Source: Candidatus Kaiserbacteria bacterium
Lineage (GTDB): Bacteria > Patescibacteriota > Minisyncoccia > Phycocordibacterales > UBA12088
DNA length: 16,145 nucleotides
Assembly: GCA_003561715.1 (NCBI GenBank)
Contig: PWVU01000101.1
Coordinates: forward strand, 1 to 16,145
Reading direction: 5' to 3'
The notes beneath the pieces were generated by a model that did no database searches, had not been told where the DNA came from, and worked only from the letters and a program-made list of their open reading frames with translations. Positions 13,897 to 16,145 of this stretch are shown here, piece after piece; the stretch's first letter is position 1; each line of letters starts with the position of its first letter. The translations under genes and the position numbers were made by a program.

Positions 13897-16145
13897 TTAT
13901 TGTCCGGGCGTCGGCTCCGCACGCTCTTCCCAGTCTGCGGGACTCATGGTGTTGGGCGCCGCGGGATCAATACGCGCAAGAGAGGCGCCACGATTGGCCG
14001 CGCTAATTGCAGGGATGGCGGGATCAAATACATTTGTATCATCCCCCCACGAGAGTGCATCGACCACTTCCTCTTCCGGTGTCAGCAAGTAGAGCTGATC
14101 CCCGGTATTGCCGAGCCCGTTGCCAATGCGCGCATTGAGATTCACAATGACCGCATTTTCAAGGATCGACCAATACTCGAGCGTGGTCGTTGTTGCAATG
14201 ATGACCATATACTGCCCGCTCGCCAATTCCGAACCTTCCGGCAAAGTACGCGCTGTGTTGTTGTCACGCAAGAGCCAATCGGAGAGATCGACCGTTTCAT
14301 CTCCCGCATTATAGAGCTCGACCCACTCGTTGTTCGGGTCGGTACCGCGATCGTTTGCAACGAAGTAGTAGATCTCACTAAAGACCACACCGCGTGTACC
14401 CTCGCTTGGATCGGTGCTCTCTTCATGTTCATCAGCTGAGCCATTGGGGTCTTCTTCGTGCCGGGACTCATCTTCTTCCGAAGACTCCTCAGCGCCACCG
14501 TTCTCTTCTTCTGTTCCGTCCTGATCGTCTTCTTCTTCCACACCATCAGGAGCGTCGGCTCCGAGGCATGCCTCCGATGCGCTACCCGGTGTCGGTATTT
14601 CCTTCTCTACCCAATCGCTTGCCGTGTCGGTATCAAGCGTTAGCGGACAGCGTGCAATCGACGCACCACGACGCGGCGCGGGAATGGCGGGAATCGCAGG
14701 GTCGAACACGGTCGTGAACGATCCCCAGGAAAGCGCGTCAACGATCGTCTCATCCGGTGATTCCAGATACAGTTCGTCGCCGGTATTTCCTAACCCATTA
14801 CCGATGCGCGCGCCCAAATCAATGACGAGTACATCATCCGGCACATCCCAGAATGCAAGCGTGGCACTTGTCGCAACAACCAGTGCAAATTGCCCCGAGT
14901 CGAGCGTAGTGCCCTCAGCAAAAATGCGCGCTGGACCATTGTCGCGCAACTGCCAGCCCGAGAGATCAACTGACTCATCGGTTCCGTTATATAGTTCGAC
15001 CCACTCGTTGTTCGGGTCGCTTCCGCGATCCGCTTCTACAAAATAGTAGACCTCGGTAATGAGGACGCGGTCACTTGCCGGCATGCCGGATTGTTCATCT
15101 TCATGCTCGTCCTGCTCCTCATACTGCTCTTCCTCCGCGCCGTTTTCGGCATCACCTTCGTGCTGTTCGTCTTGCTCTTCCGCTTCTTCCTCGGAACCCT
15201 CTTCGGTTTGCTCATCCTGCTCTTCAGATTCGTCTCCAGCCGGATCGTCCGGGCTTTCCGAGGATCGACATGCCTCCGATGCACTGCCCGGTGTCGGCAT
15301 TTCCTTCTCTACCCAATCCGATGCCGTTCCGGTGTCGACATGAATAGGACACCGCGCAATAGAAGCGCCACGACGCGCCGCGGGAATAGCGGGAATCGCA
15401 GGGTCGAACACGGTCGTGAACGATCCCCAGGAAAGCGCGTCGATCTGCTCATCTTCCGGATCAATTAGGTAGAGTTCATCGCCGCCATTGCCCAGACCAT
15501 TGCCAATGCGCGCGCCAAGATCGATCACATTCGCCTCTTCGGGAATATCCCAAAACGCAAGCGTGGCACTGGTTGCCACAATGACCGCAAATCCGCGCGC
15601 CGGCACTGACGAGTCCACGGGTAGCGTGCGTGTTGCATTGTTGTCAACCAATCGCCAGCCGGATATATCGACGTCAGCATCGCTGTCGTTGTAGAGCTCG
15701 ACCCACTCGTTGTTCGGGTCGATACCGCGATCACTTGCAACAAAATAGTAGACCTCACTGAAGACTACGCGACCATGTCCTTCAATCTGCTCTTCTTGTT
15801 CCTCATCCGCATCTTCGTGCGTCTCCTCTTCGTCTTGTGCCTCCTCTTCTTGCTGCTCTTCCCCCGATTCTTCTTCAGTTTCTTCTTCGTGCTGTTCTTC
15901 TGACTCTTCCTCAGACTCATCTTCACGAGGTTCCTCTTCCGACCCTTCTTCAGTTTCTTCTTCGTCTTCTTCCTGCCGTTCTTCTTCTGACTCTTCCTCG
16001 CTTTCTTTTTGCTCTTCTTCCGATTCATCTTTTTCTTTCTCCTCTTTCTCAGTCTTCTCCTCCTTTTCCTCTTCTTTGTCCGCTTCTTCCTCAGGCACAA
16101 TGCAAAACGCCGGCGTCATTAGCCGGGCGGACATTCTGTTGCACA
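13897..16145 (-). CDS. Acidic multi-lamin-tail-domain protein, partial at the right edge
   Basis: The frame is open to the window edge. The first ATG inside is at 16134, giving 745 aa, but codons before it (Cys-Asn-Arg) continue in frame. No signal peptide is seen, so the true start probably lies outside. From that ATG there is a Glu/Asp/Ser-rich tract (14-120), lamin-tail domain 1 (122-289), an acidic linker, domain 2 (357-523), an acidic linker and domain 3 (582-745). Each domain has DPNNEWVELYN, IGNGLGN, the phrase DALSWG and VFDPAIPAI, and ends in PTPG. Domains 1 and 2 each carry two Cys (262/289 and 496/523), possibly a disulfide; domain 3 has none. Lamin-tail domains are Ig-like folds found in many secreted bacterial proteins, often with nucleases or adhesins. 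No enzyme domain is visible here. An extracellular binding or spacer role is inferred. Confidence 0.85.
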   Translation of the reverse strand, partial: CNRMSARLMTPAFCIVPEEEADKEEEKEEKTEKEEKEKDESEEEQKESEEESEEERQEEDEEETEEGSEEEPREDESEEESEEQHEEETEEESGEEQQEEEAQDEEETHEDADEEQEEQIEGHGRVVFSEVYYFVASDRGIDPNNEWVELYNDSDADVDISGWRLVDNNATRTLPVDSSVPARGFAVIVATSATLAFWDIPEEANVIDLGARIGNGLGNGGDELYLIDPEDEQIDALSWGSFTTVFDPAIPAIPAARRGASIARCPIHVDTGTASDWVEKEMPTPGSASEACRSSESPDDPAGDESEEQDEQTEEGSEEEAEEQDEQHEGDAENGAEEEQYEEQDEHEDEQSGMPASDRVLITEVYYFVEADRGSDPNNEWVELYNGTDESVDLSGWQLRDNGPARIFAEGTTLDSGQFALVVATSATLAFWDVPDDVLVIDLGARIGNGLGNTGDELYLESPDETIVDALSWGSFTTVFDPAIPAIPAPRRGASIARCPLTLDTDTASDWVEKEIPTPGSASEACLGADAPDGVEEEDDQDGTEEENGGAEESSEEDESRHEEDPNGSADEHEESTDPSEGTRGVVFSEIYYFVANDRGTDPNNEWVELYNAGDETVDLSDWLLRDNNTARTLPEGSELASGQYMVIIATTTTLEYWSILENAVIVNLNARIGNGLGNTGDQLYLLTPEEEVVDALSWGDDTNVFDPAIPAISAANRGASLARIDPAAPNTMSPADWEERAEPTPGQ
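14687..14739. repeat. 53-bp exact repeat inside lamin-tail domain 2
   Basis: All 53 bases are identical to 15389-15441 in domain 1. They encode the LSWGSFTTVFDPAIPAIP part of the domain. The identity includes third codon positions, whereas the flanks of the two domains differ at many bases. This points to recent gene conversion or strong pressure on this DNA segment. Confidence 0.9.
15389..15441. repeat. 53-bp exact repeat inside lamin-tail domain 1
   Basis: This is the partner of 14687-14739. The corresponding part of domain 3 (around 14010-14063) has clearly diverged, so only domains 1 and 2 share the homogenised stretch. A shorter 23-bp identity, encoding the NNEWVE motif, is shared by all three domains (14318-14340, 14996-15018, 15698-15720). 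Confidence 0.9.

Noticed and set aside
13606..14439. Plus-strand ORF of 277 codons across mltG and the lamin-tail gene
   Set aside because: It is antisense to two recognised genes and has no family motif. It arises from the codon bias of the opposite strand.
15059..15468. Plus-strand Cys/Ser- and Leu/Phe-rich ORFs opposite the acidic tracts
   Set aside because: They are the mirror image of GAA/GAG/GAT codons on the minus strand. The apparent membrane or Cys-rich character is an artefact.
15770..16085. Simple-sequence or CRISPR-like repeats
   Set aside because: The CTTCTT-type repetition is irregular, without spacers, and is fully explained by Glu/Asp/Ser codons of the acidic tract.
15765..16100. 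Lys/Arg-rich minus-strand ORF of 111 codons
   Set aside because: It is a shifted-frame reading of the Glu-rich linker. The in-frame lamin-tail protein explains the DNA.

Overview
The window most resembles a piece of a Patescibacteria (CPR) genome. This is an inference from gene content, not from a marker gene. Supporting points are a PaaX/Cas2-like regulator with no CRISPR around it, almost no Shine-Dalgarno sequences, -10 boxes lying 6-8 nt before several start codons (leaderless mRNAs), and very large surface proteins held by a single N-terminal membrane helix rather than a lipobox. Base composition is about even in most genes, but the kinase gene near 2.8-3.8 kb is clearly richer in AT.

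Layout. Positions 1-1250 (minus strand) hold an unusual tRNA-Ile(UAU), a possible 27-codon ORF, and the PaaX/Cas2-like repressor gene. That gene is bracketed by two near-identical promoter/operator copies. A non-coding stretch follows, with a putative plus-strand terminator and repeated short hairpins. Positions 1248-2709 (minus) carry an unrecognised 153-aa protein and, upstream of it, a queuosine-nucleotide salvage hydrolase (Qng1/DUF2419). A divergent promoter region at about 2750-2806 separates these from the plus-strand genes: a frameshifted aminoglycoside-phosphotransferase-like kinase, a 53-aa two-helix membrane protein missed by usual length cut-offs, and penicillin-binding protein 1C.

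Positions 6095-16145 (minus) are an envelope block. It holds a 2230-aa bacterial alpha-2-macroglobulin with an intact CSEQ thioester, the endolytic transglycosylase MltG, a terminator hairpin, and a very acidic protein with three lamin-tail domains that runs off the right edge. PBP1C and the macroglobulin end tail to tail with their stop codons touching (TGATCA). In proteobacteria this pair usually sits in one operon.

Together, PBP1C (peptidoglycan synthesis), MltG (glycan-strand cleavage), the macroglobulin (protease trapping) and the lamin-tail protein (extracellular binding or adhesion) look like a wall-maintenance and surface-defence neighbourhood. The left part looks like regulation and RNA metabolism. 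The least explained parts are the twin-operator regulator locus, the tRNA with a UAU anticodon, the repeated GTAA hairpins, the unknown partner of Qng1, and the leaderless gene starts.
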